A DNA stretch of 37,264 nt. It comes from Myxosarcina sp. GA_180221_E-2-1-MAG-40_15 (GTDB taxonomy: Bacteria; Cyanobacteriota; Cyanobacteriia; Cyanobacteriales; Xenococcaceae). Position 1 is the stretch's first letter. Each line of letters starts with the position of its first letter. The notes beneath the pieces were generated by a model. That model was not told the origin of the DNA and did not search any database. It saw only the letters and a program-made list of their open reading frames with translations. The position numbers and the translations under genes were made by a program. Below, piece by piece: positions 37,209 through 37,264 of this stretch. The stretch lies in NCBI GenBank assembly GCA_020692205.1, contig JAIMKV010000050.1:1-37264 (forward strand), given 5' to 3'.

Positions 37209-37264
37209 TTTGGGTTATTTATCTGCGGGGGCTATTAGTATACTGCCTCCACGAATTTTATTTA

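Noticed and set aside
37209-37264. Imperfect hairpin (GGGGGC/GCCTCC) after the glucosidase gene
   Set aside because: Six pairs with a G-T pair, no T-run, and the window ends; not enough to call a terminator.

Overview
The window is cyanobacterial chromosome. The evidence is the ribosomal-protein gene order (rplC at the head without rpsJ, no rpmD or rpsN, then truA-rplM-rpsI-rpmE-prfA at the tail), about thirty HIP1 octamers (GCGATCGC) counted by eye, a UPF0182 membrane protein typical of cyanobacteria, AT-rich sequence, and heptad tandem repeats between genes. A coccoid or baeocyte-forming lineage (Pleurocapsales/Chroococcales) would fit, but that placement is an impression and not shown by the sequence.

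Region 1 (about 1-17,200, all minus strand) is one long translation/transcription cluster. Read 5' to 3' on the minus strand it runs rplC-rplD-rplW-rplB-rpsS-rplV-rpsC-rplP-rpmC-rpsQ-rplN-rplX-rplE-rpsH-rplF-rplR-rpsE-rplO-secY-adk-infA-rpmJ-rpsM-rpsK-rpoA-rplQ-truA-rplM-rpsI-rpmE-prfA. It supplies most large- and small-subunit proteins, the RNA polymerase alpha subunit, the SecY translocon, adenylate kinase, IF-1, RF-1 and a tRNA pseudouridine synthase. Several starts needed correction (rplC, rplO, rpmC, rpmE). rpmJ, too short for automatic calling, was found by hand. infA starts with TTG, and rpoA, rpsM, rpsC and rplC start with GTG. A strong hairpin separates rpmE from prfA.

Region 2 (17,200-21,230) holds one long UPF0182 membrane protein gene flanked by two AT-rich gaps without recognisable genes.

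Region 3 (21,230-30,458, plus strand) is an accessory cell-surface glycan cluster: a membrane-anchored GT2 glycosyltransferase translationally coupled to a soluble GT2, a PAPS-type sulfotransferase, a repeat-rich gap, a flippase-like (LPG_synthase_TM) membrane protein, then three tandem paralogous polytopic membrane proteins of about 500 residues with GT-C-like layout. Together they look like a pathway for a sulfated, lipid-linked or exported glycan. The product is unknown, and the membrane-protein triplet is the least explained part of the window.

Region 4 (30,459-37,264, plus strand) is carbohydrate metabolism. A divergent 636-residue transketolase-family enzyme lies directly behind a 134-bp MITE-like element with TA-flanked inverted repeats, and ends at a clear intrinsic terminator. 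After a long gap with a 26-bp perfect palindrome come a GT4 glycosyltransferase and an amylo-alpha-1,6-glucosidase (glycogen-debranching type), probably co-transcribed. No tRNA, rRNA, CRISPR array or transposase gene was seen.
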